Source: Hormiphora californensis
Lineage: Eukaryota; Ctenophora; Tentaculata; Cydippida; Pleurobrachiidae
Direction: 5' to 3'
Assembly: GCA_020137815.1 (NCBI GenBank)
Contig: CM035359.1
Span: 1,597,506-1,661,505, forward strand
DNA: 64,000 nt
The position numbers and the translations under genes were made by a program. The notes under the pieces were generated by a model, which was not told where the DNA came from, did no database searches, and worked only from the letters and a program-made list of their open reading frames with translations. Below are positions 22,145 through 34,927 of the stretch, in pieces (position 1 is the stretch's first letter; the number at the start of each line of letters is the position of its first letter).

Positions 22145-23648
22145 CATGGTGTCAGTGGTGGCCCCAGCCTGGGGTGGTGGGGGGGTGGCCACCCCCCCAA
22201 ACATTTTCAGATAGGGGTTGTCGGGGGTGGTAAAATGGTTGAAAAATGTGTTCTAAATAGCTTGAAATTCGTCAAAAATCAAAATTTTCCGGGGGCTTCG
22301 CCCCCTTACCCACACCAATAGCTGACAATCGATATTATATCGGTCTAAATTGCTTAAAATTCATAAAAATTACAATTTTGCTGGGGCTTCGCCCCTTTCC
22401 ATCATAACGAGGGCTAAATATGGTTGAAGATTTTTCTTAAATGGCTGAAAACTGTCCAAAAATTTGATTGAGATTGCATAAATTTATCAAAAATCAAAAA
22501 TTTTCCGGGGGCTTCGCCCCCTAACACACACCAATGGCTGAAAATCGTTATTCTATTGTTCTAAATTGCTTAAAATTCATCAAACTAAAAATTTTTCAGT
22601 CTTGATAGTAGAGTCGATAACTACATCGACCTCTCCCAATTGTTCCAGTTTTTGTCACATCAGTTTGGAGCCTCGACACGACCTCTAAACAGGTGTTACT
22701 TTTTCACAAACTGTTTTCATCTTGGTGTAATCAGCAGTTGAAATGTTGTTGATCATAACAAAAACCTGACTAAATTTTTTCAACTTGGGGTAAAACCATG
22801 GGTGTCAAAAGTTAGCTCTAGGTCCCCTGAGTAACCATCCGGAGACTCCAAGAGATATTTCAAGCCGTTCTCCTGTAATCATTAATCCCGGTAGAGCACA
22901 TATTTGAGTATGGACGTACGTGCAATTGCCTACAACCTCAACTTTAATGTATAACGTTAATGTGCGTCTCTCTCTTTTCTCCCCCTTGAGAAAGAGTTAT
23001 CTCGCGCGGCGCAACCGCACGTGCGGTTTTTCCAGAGAGAGTGAGAGTTATACAATAACATGTAAACAGCCTGCCAGCGCTCACGTACGTCCGCATTGTA
23101 TTTTTTTCTCCACCGGGATTAATGATTACGGGAGAACGGCTTGAAATATCTCTTAGAGTCTCCGGATGATTACTCAGGGGACCTAGAGCTAACTTTTGAC
23201 ACCCATGGTTTTACCCCAAGTTGAAAAAATTTAGTCAGGTTTTTGTTATGATCAGCAACATTTCAACTGCTGATTACACCAAGATGAAAACAGTTTGTGA
23301 AAAAGTAACACCTGTTTAGAGGTCGTGTCGAGGCTCCAAACAGATGTGACAAAAACTGGAACAATTGGGAGAGGTCGATGTAGTTATCGACTCTACTATG
23401 AATGGCTGAAAATTGTTCAAAAAGTGGTTCTAGATTGCTCAAAATTCATCAAAAATCTAAAAATTTTCCGGGGGCTCCGCCCCCTAGCCCCCGCCAAGGG
23501 CTCTGCCCCTGGACCCCGTTGGGGGGCTGCGCCCCCCAAACCCCCTGCCGCAGCTCCCTCGGCGCCGCTTCGCGGCACCTCGGTCACTTGGTTTCGGGAT
23601 TGACCACCCCCCCAAAATATCCGTGCTGGGGCCACCCCTGCATGGTGT
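22145..23648. mobile_element. hAT-type non-autonomous transposon with 8-bp TSD
   Basis: The element spans 22153-23640. Termini CAGTGGTGGCCCCAGC and (inverted) CAGGGGTGGCCCCAGC match at 15 of 16 positions. Both sides are flanked by CATGGTGT (22145-22152 and 23641-23648). CAG…CTG termini with an 8-bp TSD are the hAT signature. Inside are several GGGGGCTTCGCCCCC-type hairpins and a nested foldback (22605-23399). No transposase frame is present; the short Pro/Gly-rich frames come from GC-rich hairpins. Confidence 0.9.
22605..23399. mobile_element. Foldback with 288-bp arms nested inside the hAT element
   Basis: Arms 22605-22892 and 23112-23399 are inverted copies of equal length (288 bp), starting ATAGTAGAGTCGATAAC and ending in the inverse. 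The roughly 220-bp spacer holds a CGCACGTGCGGTTTTTCC segment shared with about 3030-3050 and 3140-3155. I found no convincing TSD beyond a possible TA. Confidence 0.88.
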
Positions 23649-23908
23649 TCCATACATTTTCTGGGTCGGTTGGCGAGCTGTCACGCAAAAACAGTGATAA
23701 AACGGTGTATAAGCATCATATAAGGCATCAAAAAGCTAATGCATACTTTCGGCATTTTTGGTTTTTGAATTCGCTCTATGGTAAATTCATACATCTGTTT
23801 TCACCGGTTCTTGTTGAATACTAATAAAAAGGTATGATTTTAGATGGACTAGCTGTAATTGTTAGATATCCGGCTTGGCTCGTGGGAGAGAGATAGATAG
23901 ATAGTGAT
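23649..23908. other. Right flank of the hAT element, nothing recognised
   Basis: AT-rich; no exon or repeat family identified. Confidence 0.4.
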
Positions 23909-23910
23909 CT

Positions 23911-23982
<72 letters not shown>
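23911..23982. repeat. (GA)n microsatellite
   Basis: About 72 bp of GA with single A and G interruptions. Confidence 0.95.
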
Positions 23983-23983
<1 letters not shown>

Positions 23984-24553
23984 GAGAGATAAAGAGAGTA
24001 AGAGTGAAACGATTTTCAATTATCTTGAGGCTGATTTTATTCCAACTGTACCAACTAACTTTTCTTCGACTAATTCCCACTCTCTAGTCCTAATTTATTC
24101 TTTGAACTTATCTCTCGGGCTCGCATAAATTTAAGGAATGTTATTTTACCGTTCATATAATGTTCATTCTTTGTTAAGCGTGTGGCCCTGTTTGGCCTTG
24201 AAACTAAAAGCGGCAACCTATTCGCACCAATTACAAGGTGTCTTGCGAGCCAACTTTCTGTAATTGTATTCCGTTGGAGCTAGGAGAAAAATTGATTTTC
24301 TCACACACAGCATGCTATGGTTTACTACAATTATTGCTAGTTTTTTTTGGTGTAATAGAGTACTTTGCAGATACTCTATTGTTGAATCGCCTTTCACTGT
24401 GCCCTTAAAAATTAAAAATTAAGTGTGAAAAATTCAACTCCGTTGCTTCAATATTTTCATATTGTGCGGCTTTTATTAAATTAAATTGATCTTTGACGTT
24501 TACGTTTTCTACGTGTTCACTGTTACAGTTGATAACACATCTTTCTTTCCCTT

Positions 24554-24556
<3 letters not shown>

Positions 24557-24631
<75 letters not shown>

Positions 24632-24655
24632 CCTCTCTCTCTCTCCCTCTCACTC

Positions 24656-24705
<50 letters not shown>
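24557..24705. repeat. (CT)n microsatellite
   Basis: About 149 bp: a pure CT block, a short interrupted part (about 24627-24660), then CT again. Confidence 0.96.
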
Positions 24706-25162
24706 AACTGTTCTTCCCTATACTATAGCTTATTGTGGTTTTTTTTTCAGTAGTACCAAGCCTAGATAGGTCTAACGTTAGATCGTACGATCGTTTTATG
24801 GCACAGAGCGAGTCCATGTATTGCGGTCCGGGAGTTAGATACAAGAGAATGTTCTAGAATTTAAAAGCGAAATCTCTTAACAGCTCATTTAGTGAAACCG
24901 AGCCATTAATTCGAGTTCTCGAAGAACAGTTGTCTTAATGAGCTGATCATTAAATTATGAAGTTAAGTGTTTAGGAGATCGCCTGTGTGACATGTAATGG
25001 GCGTGTGGATCGTGTGCGTGATGTGTGTCTGTGTGTGTTACACCAAATAGTAATGGTATTGTGTGTGAGCTCCAGGTGCAGTGTCTTTGTGTTTTACCTT
25101 TTTGTTCGAATTACCTTCATTTTTGATAGTGGCTTTCATGCTTAAAAAACATAGTTTAGCCC

Positions 25163-25164
<2 letters not shown>

Positions 25165-25253
<89 letters not shown>

Positions 25254-25262
25254 TCTCTATCT
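25165..25262. repeat. (CT)n microsatellite
   Basis: About 98 bp with two TAT interruptions near the right end. Confidence 0.96.
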
Positions 25263-26788
25263 CTCCGATCACCCTTAGTGTTACCAGGTCTTTGCTATAA
25301 TAATTATAGGTTTGACAGCAGTAATAATAACAGTCAATGTTATCACTTACTGGGTGAGCTATATCTTAACCAATTAGCGGCGATTACGTCATTGAGGTAT
25401 TAAACAAGCATTATATCATAACCATTATCGCCGATCCTGTGATTTCTATATCAAGCATCCTAAACCCACAAGTGCTTCAGAGCTTGTTGGTTTGAGTTTT
25501 TTCAACTCTCGTTTATCCGATACGATAAAATAAGTAATAATATGTTTTGAGCCGACCACCTCGGAGTATACGATAAGAGTGGTCAGTGACCACGCTGGTC
25601 AGGTATATTGCTGGTCAGGCATATTGCTAACATTTGGTAGCGGTTTTGAAGGCTACCATCAGTATGTCTTATTTATATAGTAAGATTCGCAAAGTCACGG
25701 ATTCGAAGTTTAAGTTGTTTTTGTATTCAGCGTGTTTTTGTATTCTTTTTGGAATATATCAGTAATTCAACTTTGGGATCTTCAGCAGATTATAGAAAGC
25801 TTTCTAGGTTAAAATACGCACTGAACGAACGGCTTCGACGTTCATCTCCAAATTATGATATATAATTCTCGTAGCATTTTATAGTTTTGTTACAGACCCC
25901 TCCCTATCTCTGCTCATCACTTTAAATTTTTATTTAAGATTTTGATCCTTTATGACTGATGACATTGGTGTTTGGCAATCATTATTTAGTACCTATAGCT
26001 TCGATTTTTAGTAACTAAAAATCGAAGCTATAGGTACTAAAATTTAGTTTTTCATTAAACAAACTGTGATCTGCACAAACGTTAGGACTCGGATGATAAA
26101 AACAAATTTATACTTAAAGTAGAGAACTAGCCATACAACCCGTAAATAAAATCAAATCCAAACATTGCAAGATACACAAATTGTCCATCAGTGCGGAGAC
26201 GTCCCTATTTCATTCGAACATTGTTTCAATGTCTTCGACATTCAAGACATTTATATATGTGATAGCGCACCCATTGGGTGCGCCTCAAGTAAGGGCCTTT
26301 TGATAACCCACCCGGCTTCGCCGTGTGGCTCATTTCGCCACTTTCAACGTCAATAACACGGTTGCCATGGCAACTGAATTGGTAACTATGGGGACTGGCC
26401 TGTTAAAAGTCATTCGAAATATTAAGAAACTTCCACTGGAACTTCAGAAAGGGTGAATAACAGCTTTACAGCTTTCGTCATATGAAGTGTTTTATGAAGG
26501 AGCAGTCTGTCGCGTAGAAACGCACTGAACGAACGGCCATCACGACGTTCATCTCCAAATTATAATAGAGATTGATCGAATTAGGGAACTCAGAGCTGCT
26601 CGGAAGATTCCCATGAACAATTACGGCAACATATCTCTGATCTAACACATATACATAGTCAAATTCAGAAATCTCAGAAATATAATATGTCACTTTCTCT
26701 TTCTAGATTTATTCCCAGGAACTTGATCCGGAAGACACATTTCTGTACTACCTGAACAATTTTCATGTAACAGAGCACTATTTAATGA
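25263..26788. other. Stretch with no supported gene; hairpin and dispersed repeat
   Basis: A perfect hairpin lies at about 25988-26043 (TTTAGTACCTATAGCTTCGA and its inverse). The segment CGCACTGAACGAACGGC…CGTTCATCTCCAAATTAT occurs twice, at about 25818-25862 and 26519-26565. A GC-rich double hairpin (GCGCACCCATTGGGTGCGC) lies near 26265-26285. Confidence 0.55.
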
Positions 26789-26858
26789 TAAAGTCGGCTC
26801 CCGATTTACCAGGAGCATCGATTTCCCCCAAGCATCCCAGTAAATCGGGGTCTGACTG
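26789..26858. mobile_element. pogo/Tigger-like MITE, short copy
   Basis: AAGTCGGCTCCCGATTTACC on the left and CAGTAAATCGGGGTCTGACTG on the right; 70 bp. Confidence 0.7.
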
Positions 26859-26944
26859 ATTCAGTATAAACACATCGTGACAATTGTAGAACGCTCGAAA
26901 TAATCCCCTAAAAACTGATCAAACAAGGGCCGTGAAGATAATAA

Positions 26945-27006
26945 TGTTAAACTGGTTTAAATCACGACGCCGATCCCGAGGCGTCAGCCGAGGGTGAGGG
27001 GGAGGA
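26945..27006. repeat. Copy of hairpin 3 of the 49.5-kb cloverleaf element
   Basis: AACTGGTTTAAATC.CGACGCC, GATCCCGAGGCG and CAGCCGAGGGTGAGGGGGAG match 49611-49668 almost exactly. This shows that single arms of the multi-hairpin element also occur alone. Confidence 0.8.
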
Positions 27007-27514
27007 GAATAGTATCACAAGGGGTAAGCTACTGAGCCTATACAGAATTCCATAAATTTTTCAAGAGATTCTTTATAATAACATGATATCTTGGATATAA
27101 TGTAGTTTAGCTTGAGGAATCCTTGCGCTTTTTAGAAAATGAGAACCCCGTGAGTACCTGCTTGACTACTATATTATGAAAAGAGAAATAATTATAGAAC
27201 AAGATGAACTTGAGGAAGTTTGGTTCTCTCCTTCCGGCTGGACAAAATGAGTAGACGGGGTTTTATTGAACTATTATTGTATATGCATTCCAAATCAGAA
27301 TATTAAAAAAACCTTTATTACTCAATACTCATGTCTCATATTCAAGTACATTGATAGTTATAGTGTCTTGGGAACGTCGTGTGAGGGGAGCGTGAACAAA
27401 GATCCATGTGTTGATCGCGCTCCCCTACACAGTTAATACTGTCACTAAATATTTCAGTTTTACTAGAAGTAGAGTACGCACTCTTACTACTACTTTATGT
27501 ATGTTTCTTAAAGG

Positions 27515-27945
27515 TTGACAAGATACCTAAAACTTTTCGTATATCGTCTTATTTTGATTTATCATTAATTTTCAGCATTTTTTCAGAATTTTTTGTCGGC
27601 TAGAAATATGTGCAAAATAGGGGGTCTACTGATAAACGAGAGGCGCAATTTAAAAATTGATACCGTAATATCTCCGGTTCCTGATGAGATACAGAAACCG
27701 TTTTGGTAGCGTTGGAAAGGTCTTATTGAGACCAATCCAACGCAACCAAGATCAAGTAGCTATCTTTTGAGGAACCGGAAACGTGAATTTCAATTTGCGA
27801 GACGCAGTGCTGACAATATCGGTAGACCCCCTATTTCGAATTTTTTCTAGCCGACAAAAAATTCTGAAAAAATGCTGAAAATTAATGATAAATCAAAATA
27901 AGACGATATACGAAAAGTTTTAGGTATCTTGTCAACCTAGCCTTT
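27515..27945. mobile_element. Foldback element with arms of about 120 bp
   Basis: GTTGACAAGATACCTAAAAC … GGGGTCTAC on the left is inverted on the right, ending GTTTTAGGTATCTTGTCAAC. The inner part contains ATATCTCCGGTTCCTGATGAG, a phrase also seen in the elements at 19.9 and 31.6 kb. Confidence 0.82.
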
Positions 27946-30152
27946 AACATGAATTGTATCATCGCCCTCAAAGGGTTAAACAATGGAAGCCTAAGAGACC
28001 AACACAAGGGGTTGGATCCATCGCATCCTATTCTCGCTCCGCGAATAATAGGATCCCGGCCCGTTGAGAGCAAGAACTCACGTGCGCGCGATATAAAGCA
28101 CGTTTTCAGCAGATCGCGCGTGATAGACCGTTTCTGGAGACCTTTTTAGCTGACCTAGCACTACTCAAAGGTCAATTATGGCCTCATTTCGCATCGTGAT
28201 GAATCGGCGGGTATTTTCCCATACTCACAAGGCCATGAAGATTCCCCCAGTACCCGCAGATTGCCCCAGGACCGAGTAGGAGCTTGCAGCCAGGTCTTTA
28301 AATAATTGCTCATGTTTAGCGTCAATTTTGACCCACTATTCCCCAAATGCTGATGCTCGCGGGTATTTTCCGTAAAACTAGAGACAATTATCTGCCAAGA
28401 GCAACAAACGAGATGCAAATCGGTTCAGTAGTTCCTTGCAGCCAGGTCTTTGAAAAAGTTTGCTCTAAAATCAATAACGGGCCGGAGGCCTAGATGTGAG
28501 ATCGATCTCGGTCGCTGCGCGACCTCGATCTCACTCAGGCATCAATGTGGCCAACACAAGGGGGGGGGGAGAGGTTAGAACCAACAGAACTACACTAAGT
28601 TGGCGATACCTAGATACCACACCTCCAAACAACAAAGCAAGGTATAAATCGAGGTTTGACTGTGCATCGAATCGTCTGCAACGAAGCTAGCTGAACCGCT
28701 ATGTCTTGCTCAGAGCTTCGAGACATCTGTCTGAATCAAACACTCCTTTAATGTAAGAACAATAGAGCTTATGTTACCGACTCTAATTAGGGGTACCGGT
28801 GTTCACAAGGGCCAACGTTGTACACGGCCGAGAAAACTTCTAATTTTTTAGAAATCTGATAACAAATGCCCGTGCTTTATTTTTTTTCTCAGCTGGTCAA
28901 GTAGATACCTACAGTCTCATTACTGTATTACTGTAATTCCATTACGGTAATGCCACTACAAGCGGCAGCGTAACGATATAGCACCCCGATAAACCGGATA
29001 TAATCGGACTGTATGAATAAAGTGATGATAGATACAATGGGGTCTAACTATCTGCAAATAATAAAAGGAAAGAGTGAGAAGAAAGCGAGGGAGTGCCGGA
29101 GCGTGTCGTTAAGCGTGTCATGGCTAGTGTGTCATGACTTGTGCTGTTGAACAATACTAGTCATGGCCATATGTTGAGCTGTACTTCTGGTGTTAATACA
29201 ATGGCACACGTGCTATTCGGGGATAGCTTTGGGCTTGGTCTCATGGTTTTATATTCTAGCACTCTCGTTGTAATGACTGCAATGTCTATTGGTGTAATTG
29301 AGACGTGTCTCAGCAGTAACAATGTGCGACATTACTTAATACATGTACACAATATAACTCAGAAAGAATAGAATGTAATACAGTTGGACCCCGATTAGAG
29401 ATTAACAGGTCCTCGATTTACCATAACCCCTGAATAATATATTAGATTAGAATGGCGATGACCAATAGCAATCGAGCAAACATGGGGTTTAGATTGAAAG
29501 TGCCCCTGATCTCTATCTGGTACCATGATACTAGATAGATTAGGGGCTCCTTTCTGAACAGCTTATGAAGATTCTTAGGAACTTTTTTGGCCATTTTAGG
29601 AAGAAAGTTAGAGAGTTAAGAAGATTGTTGTGCACCCATTACATCATGACCCTATCTCGATCTGTAACTTTCATCTCATCTTTATGTCGCAAAAACTGCA
29701 ATCTGCATTTAAAATGAGTTTTACATGCAGATCTGTTATGAGCTATCAGTTATCAGTAGCCAGCAAATCAGGTTGTTCTCAACTGCTAGATAAAAGGCAT
29801 CTCTCAATAAATTGGGTCCGAACTATGATGGAAAAAGGTGAAATTGAAAATCGATATGTATGCCCGGATTAGAAATCAGGAAACATAATGCAACATAACG
29901 TTCTCGTTTAAATAAGTATGTATATAAAATATTATAGTGATTCATTCAAAGAAACGAGTTACCTGGAGTTGGTGTGAGCATCAATACAACCTCAATTTAC
30001 CAAACCTTAATATACCACAACGTTGTTTGATTTTAAATTTGTCTATATGCCTAACAAGAGTGCGAGTCGTGACCTTAATTGAGTAAGTATTTACGTTCAA
30101 ATGCAAATGATCGGTGGTTGGTTCGATATAACTCCAACCAGTGGTAGATAAA
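27946..30152. other. Stretch with no supported gene; GC-rich hairpins
   Basis: Hairpins include ATCCTATTCTCGC..GCGAATAATAGGAT (about 28024-28053) and GAGATCGATCTCGGTCGC..GCGACC (about 28498-28535, near a GACATAG-type end). A pogo-like end (CAGTTGGACCCCGATTA) sits near 29381. No exon is supported. Confidence 0.5.
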
Positions 30153-30286
<134 letters not shown>

Positions 30287-30789
30287 AGAGATAGGAGGCA
30301 GAGGTAGTCGAGGGAAAGAGTAGATTTGAGGATGTAATAGTAACGTCGTAAAATGGTTTGACTGTAAAATTTATATGTATTCAAATAATTACAGTTCGGA
30401 ACAAAATTTTTAATATCTTCTTCGGCTTCTTCGGTTTCATAATATAAGACTGTCCTCTTCGTACCGGGCGAGCAGCGTACGTGAGGTGCTAATGCAAGAT
30501 GTTAGCATTCAGTGCCTGACAAAGGAATGTTGTTTTTGGTTTATCTCGTTCAATGGCTGTATAAATATATGCTGAATGCGAGTTCGAGACTATAGAGAAG
30601 TGGTCAAAATGTCTCGACTACATCGTGGACAACCCTCCCCGCAGCATGCGTCACAGTGGCTGCAAAGTATTAGTAATCTTCACATATTTTCAAAACAAAA
30701 AACCTCTGTCCAGTCATTGCTGACACACATACAATGACCTGTTCTGGTTATACCTATATCTCCGATCCTTTCTCTTCACTACATTCTTT

Positions 30790-31721
30790 TAGTGGGAGAC
30801 ACTAGCGTGGTACGCACAAAAATGTGTGCCACACCAATTTTTTTTTTTTCTAAAACACGCAAAAAAGTTTTTCAAGATCGACTTTTCACGTTTTGGCTCA
30901 TAACTCCTGTTCCTGAGGCTATAAGCATACTGATCGTGATGATCATAATCAGGTCAGTGTGCGGACGTTTTGTTGGTCACCATCAAAGGAGCGCACACAC
31001 TGATGGTTATCATCATGATGGAGGCTTGATGCATCATGATGTTCTCAAACCATAGTGTGTTCACGTTTGATCATCATAAACCATAGTGTGCACTGTGCGC
31101 ACGTTTGATCATCATAAACCATGCTCAACTTGCTGGAACTTGCCTTTTGATCATGATCATCATGACCAGTGTGCTCAGCATGATGATGATATCTCCCCCC
31201 TTGCCTAGTCGCGCGCCTCTGAGAGGCTGTTGCATATCACGTGACCTGTACAACAGCCTCTCAGAGCGCGCGAAGTCGTACCACGTGGTACATATCACAT
31301 GACTACAGTGCCAGCCCTCCATAAGAATAAGATCAGAACGTGCGCACACTAGGTGTTGATATCATCATCCAACTTAAGAGACGGCTCCAGGGCCAGCTCT
31401 TACGTGATGATCATAATGTTCCGCACACTGCAGTTTTTTGCAGATGATGATGATCAAAACCATGAGCACACTTCATCTTTTTAACTGATTATGATCATCA
31501 CGATCAGTATGCTTATAGCCTGATATGACTTCAAACTTTCGCCATTCGATGGGGGCTTGAAATTTCCTTTCCAACGGTACCCAAACGATTTCTGTGGCTT
31601 ATCAGGAACCGGAGATATGATCAATTATGATAATGCCGAAGTCAAGACAGGAGTTGTGAGCCAAAACGTGAAAAGTCGATCGAAAAACTTTTTTGTGTGT
31701 ACCACGCTAGTGTCTCCCACT
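30790..31721. mobile_element. TIR element (about 930 bp) with a second TIR element nested inside
   Basis: Outer termini TAGTGGGAGACACTAGCGTG and its inverse pair over about 120 bp. Nested at 30920-31517 is another inverted-repeat element with ends TATAAGCATACTGATCGTGA and inverse, rich in GATGATCATAATC words. The outer interior is homologous to 19829-20165. No transposase. Confidence 0.82.
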
Positions 31722-32080
31722 ATTAGGGATGAATAATCCTTCCAAAATTGATTAACAAGCCGGAATTCGATTATATAATAACATAAAAATACAAGCCAAT
31801 CCAAACATATGCAAAATGCCGGTGGTGTTGGCAAAGTAATTATACATAAACTCTTCACGTGTATTCTTGATGCAATGGATGTATGATATATACGACCATG
31901 CGATCCAAGAAGATGAGAAATATGAATTCTTTCTGCAGTATATTGAGGGGTATATATTATATATAATAGTGCAGCTTGCTGGTTTGAATATCTTTTTAAT
32001 TAAGATACTTCCACCGGTACTTTCATGATCGTCAAGTGTAGTCAAAATTTAAATCATCTTGATAAATCATTGTAGAATAG
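31722..32080. other. Right flank of the nested TIR element, nothing recognised
   Basis: AT-rich sequence; no exon or repeat family identified. Confidence 0.4.
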
Positions 32081-32850
32081 CACTTCTTCAAAGTTCAAAT
32101 TTTAAGATTAAGTTTATTACAACAAGTTTTGTGGAGGGGGGGGGGGGGCTATATCTTACTTATCAACTTCTTCTTGCCGTCCTTTTTTAATATTAATAGA
32201 TTCAAAGTTCAAATTTTAAGATTAATTAAAACTAATTATTATACATATATTCTGATTCATACATCAGTTTGAATTAAATACATTTATATGGTCTATTATA
32301 TAGATAAATGTTTTATAACTTTCTGATATTTTCTAATACATTTAATCCTAAAATTTATGTACTTTCATCGTCAAGTAGTCAAAATTTAAATTTTCTTGAT
32401 AAACTACATTGTAAAATGCTGTGTTGTAAAAGTTCAACTCTTATTAGCCCTGTGACGTCCTAGTCCTATAAATTTTTGCAAACAATAGCTCAGCTCAGCA
32501 ACTATACCATCTGGCATGGTTCCTATATAAAACAACAAAGGGTGCTAATTGTTTTATATTTGCTACATTGGCACTATATCAGCTCTATAGTAGACGTTTT
32601 GTGGTGGGGGGGGGGGCTATATCTTACTTCTCAACGTTTTCTTACCTTCCTTTTTAATCTTCAAAGTTCAAATTTTAAGATTAAGTTTATTACAGCAAGT
32701 TTTGTGGAGGGGGGGGGGGGCTATATATTACTTCCCAACTTCTTCTTGCCGTCCTTTTTAATAGATTCAAAGTTCAAATTTTAAGATTAATTAAAATTAA
32801 TTATTATACATATTCTGATTCATACATCAGTTTGAATTAAATACACTAGT
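32080..32850. repeat. Duplicated AT-rich segment with poly-G runs
   Basis: TTCAAAGTTCAAATTTTAAG followed by ATTAAGTTTATTACA, CAAGTTTTGTGGAGG and a run of 10-14 G occurs at about 32085-32150 and 32655-32725, with a partial copy at about 32600-32625. Downstream ATACATCAGTTTGAATTAAA is shared too. Fragments recur near 33485-33555. Confidence 0.8.
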
Positions 32851-34927
32851 AAGCCCGTTCGCCCTACGGGCGAATGTCGGGGATGGTCAATGGTCAATGG
32901 TCATACAGTAAACTAAGCAAATAGTGTAGTATCATTTGAAATTTTTAAAATCAGTAAATTTATCAGGTAAATTAACCACAGCGATTCTTTCGACAGAAAA
33001 ACCACGGGTACTCTTTTGCCAGGTCCTGAAGTATTTTATGAAGGAGCACATTTGCAAAATACTTTCACGTATTACTGCCATTTCTTATTAGTGCCATTGA
33101 TACTTTGTTATTACGTGTGTTGACAACATTTTTTGAATAATAATAACCTCTTTTGTAGGATTCTATCACGTAGTCTATAGGCGTCAGCGCCAGTTTGGGA
33201 CATATGGCTCCTCCAAACTCGCTGGCGATTGTGTTGAAGTTGAGTAGTCATGTTCACGAAACGTGGTGAACAGGGGGTGAACAGATCAAATCGAGCAAAC
33301 GATCAATCACACAACCGGCAGAGAGATGAATCAAGGATGCACGTGCAGTTTAAGGCTCAAGCTGGCAGGTTGCCAGGGTCCCTCTAGGGACAACACGTGC
33401 AAAAGGCCATTTCCAGGAATTTTGTGCCATATTTGGTAAAAAAACCATCACCCATCATTTCCCTATTTGCTTTAATAATAGTATGATTTATATGGTCTAT
33501 ATTATAGATCAATGTGTTATAAGCTTCTGATAATTTCTAATACGTTTAATCCTAAAATGTGCCGCATTACAAACAATAATTTATGAATGTTTAGAGGTTT
33601 TATATAATTATTACAGATTACTATATAATTCATAATGCAGAAAGCATATTTGAATTCAAACTGTCGCAAAATACTAGTAGTTATGTGTTTTGATATTTCT
33701 CTTATTGAGCACTTAACAGTGAACAAAAACTTTGTCTCAAAATTGATCAGTTTTTGGAAGTGATTTAGGTGTTGTCAGTCTATATAGCAGCTACACTAAT
33801 TCTATACAAATTTACACTTACAGAGCCTGTCACGCGAGCAAGTGTGGCATATGTAATGTCTTGATGATTTGCTTTTCGTATTTCTTGAAGCATATATAAT
33901 AAAATGCGGAAGAATAGCTAGTATTATATAGGTATAGTAGTATAAGTAGTATTTATATTAGTAAGTTGGACAATATACTGTGCAGCTCTTAGTAAAATCT
34001 CTATTCAAGTGCGGGTGAGCACTGAGCAATGTCGAGTCTGTATATAAAGAGTCTGTGTTATATATATATAATATATAATAGATCCTGTTTACAAGCCTAT
34101 AACGTAGTCTTACCAAACTAAACAATATTATCATATTGAAAGTAACCGGCAGCCAGGTTAAAAGTCTACTAGTAGTTTAGGCTTGGCCTTTTCACTGGAT
34201 AAAAACTACAAAAGTAAACGTAGTTACAAGGCAATGCTCCAGTAGCCTATATTATGAGAATGTTTACTAGTATATCTAAGGGTTTCGTGGAAGCTCTAAT
34301 AGAGGTTTAATATGACTCCTTAGTAAATAGTAAAACCTATACTGTCTTCCCCTTTACTGATACTAATACTATAGCCAGCTCTACTACTAGCTATATAATG
34401 ATATGAGCCTTCCGAGCCTTTACTAACTTCAGTGAATAAGTTTAGATTTCTCCTCCCGGCTGGACAAAATGATAGACTATTATAATACTATTATTATATT
34501 ACCCTTTATTGGTATAGGCTCCTAGCTACTATGGTCTAGTTACTAGGAGTCCTATACTGCACAAACACATATTATCTACCTATCGGTAAATGAAAGGCTT
34601 TCCGCCGAACAATCTCGGAATAAACCAAGTAGCAAAATGGGGAACATTTCATTCTTCTCATGCCGCAGCTAAAGACTAAGTTTTACTATATTTATGCCGA
34701 CTAAGTTTTACTATATTTATGCCGACTAAGTTTTACTATATTTACTGACGTGTTATATAATAAGGAGTGTTAATTCCCAGAATTCTGACCAAAATAAGCA
34801 GAAACTGATACTATTCCAAACCACAGAAACTGAATTCACAAGTGGATAATTTTTCAATTTTCATCTAATAAAGTTACACATTTAAAAGTATAAACTATAA
34901 AAAGCAACTACCATGCAGTGAACGAAC
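32851..34927. other. Stretch with no supported gene upstream of the 34.9-kb GPCR
   Basis: AT-rich. A small hairpin GTTCGCCCTACGGGCGAATG lies near 32868-32887. Three copies of GACTAAGTTTTACTATATTTA lie at about 34675-34742. It includes the presumed 5' flank of the GPCR, but no promoter element is distinctive. Confidence 0.45.

Noticed and set aside
23402-23824. 140-residue Pro-rich frame
   Set aside because: It reads through GC-rich hairpins of the hAT element and across its end into flanking DNA.
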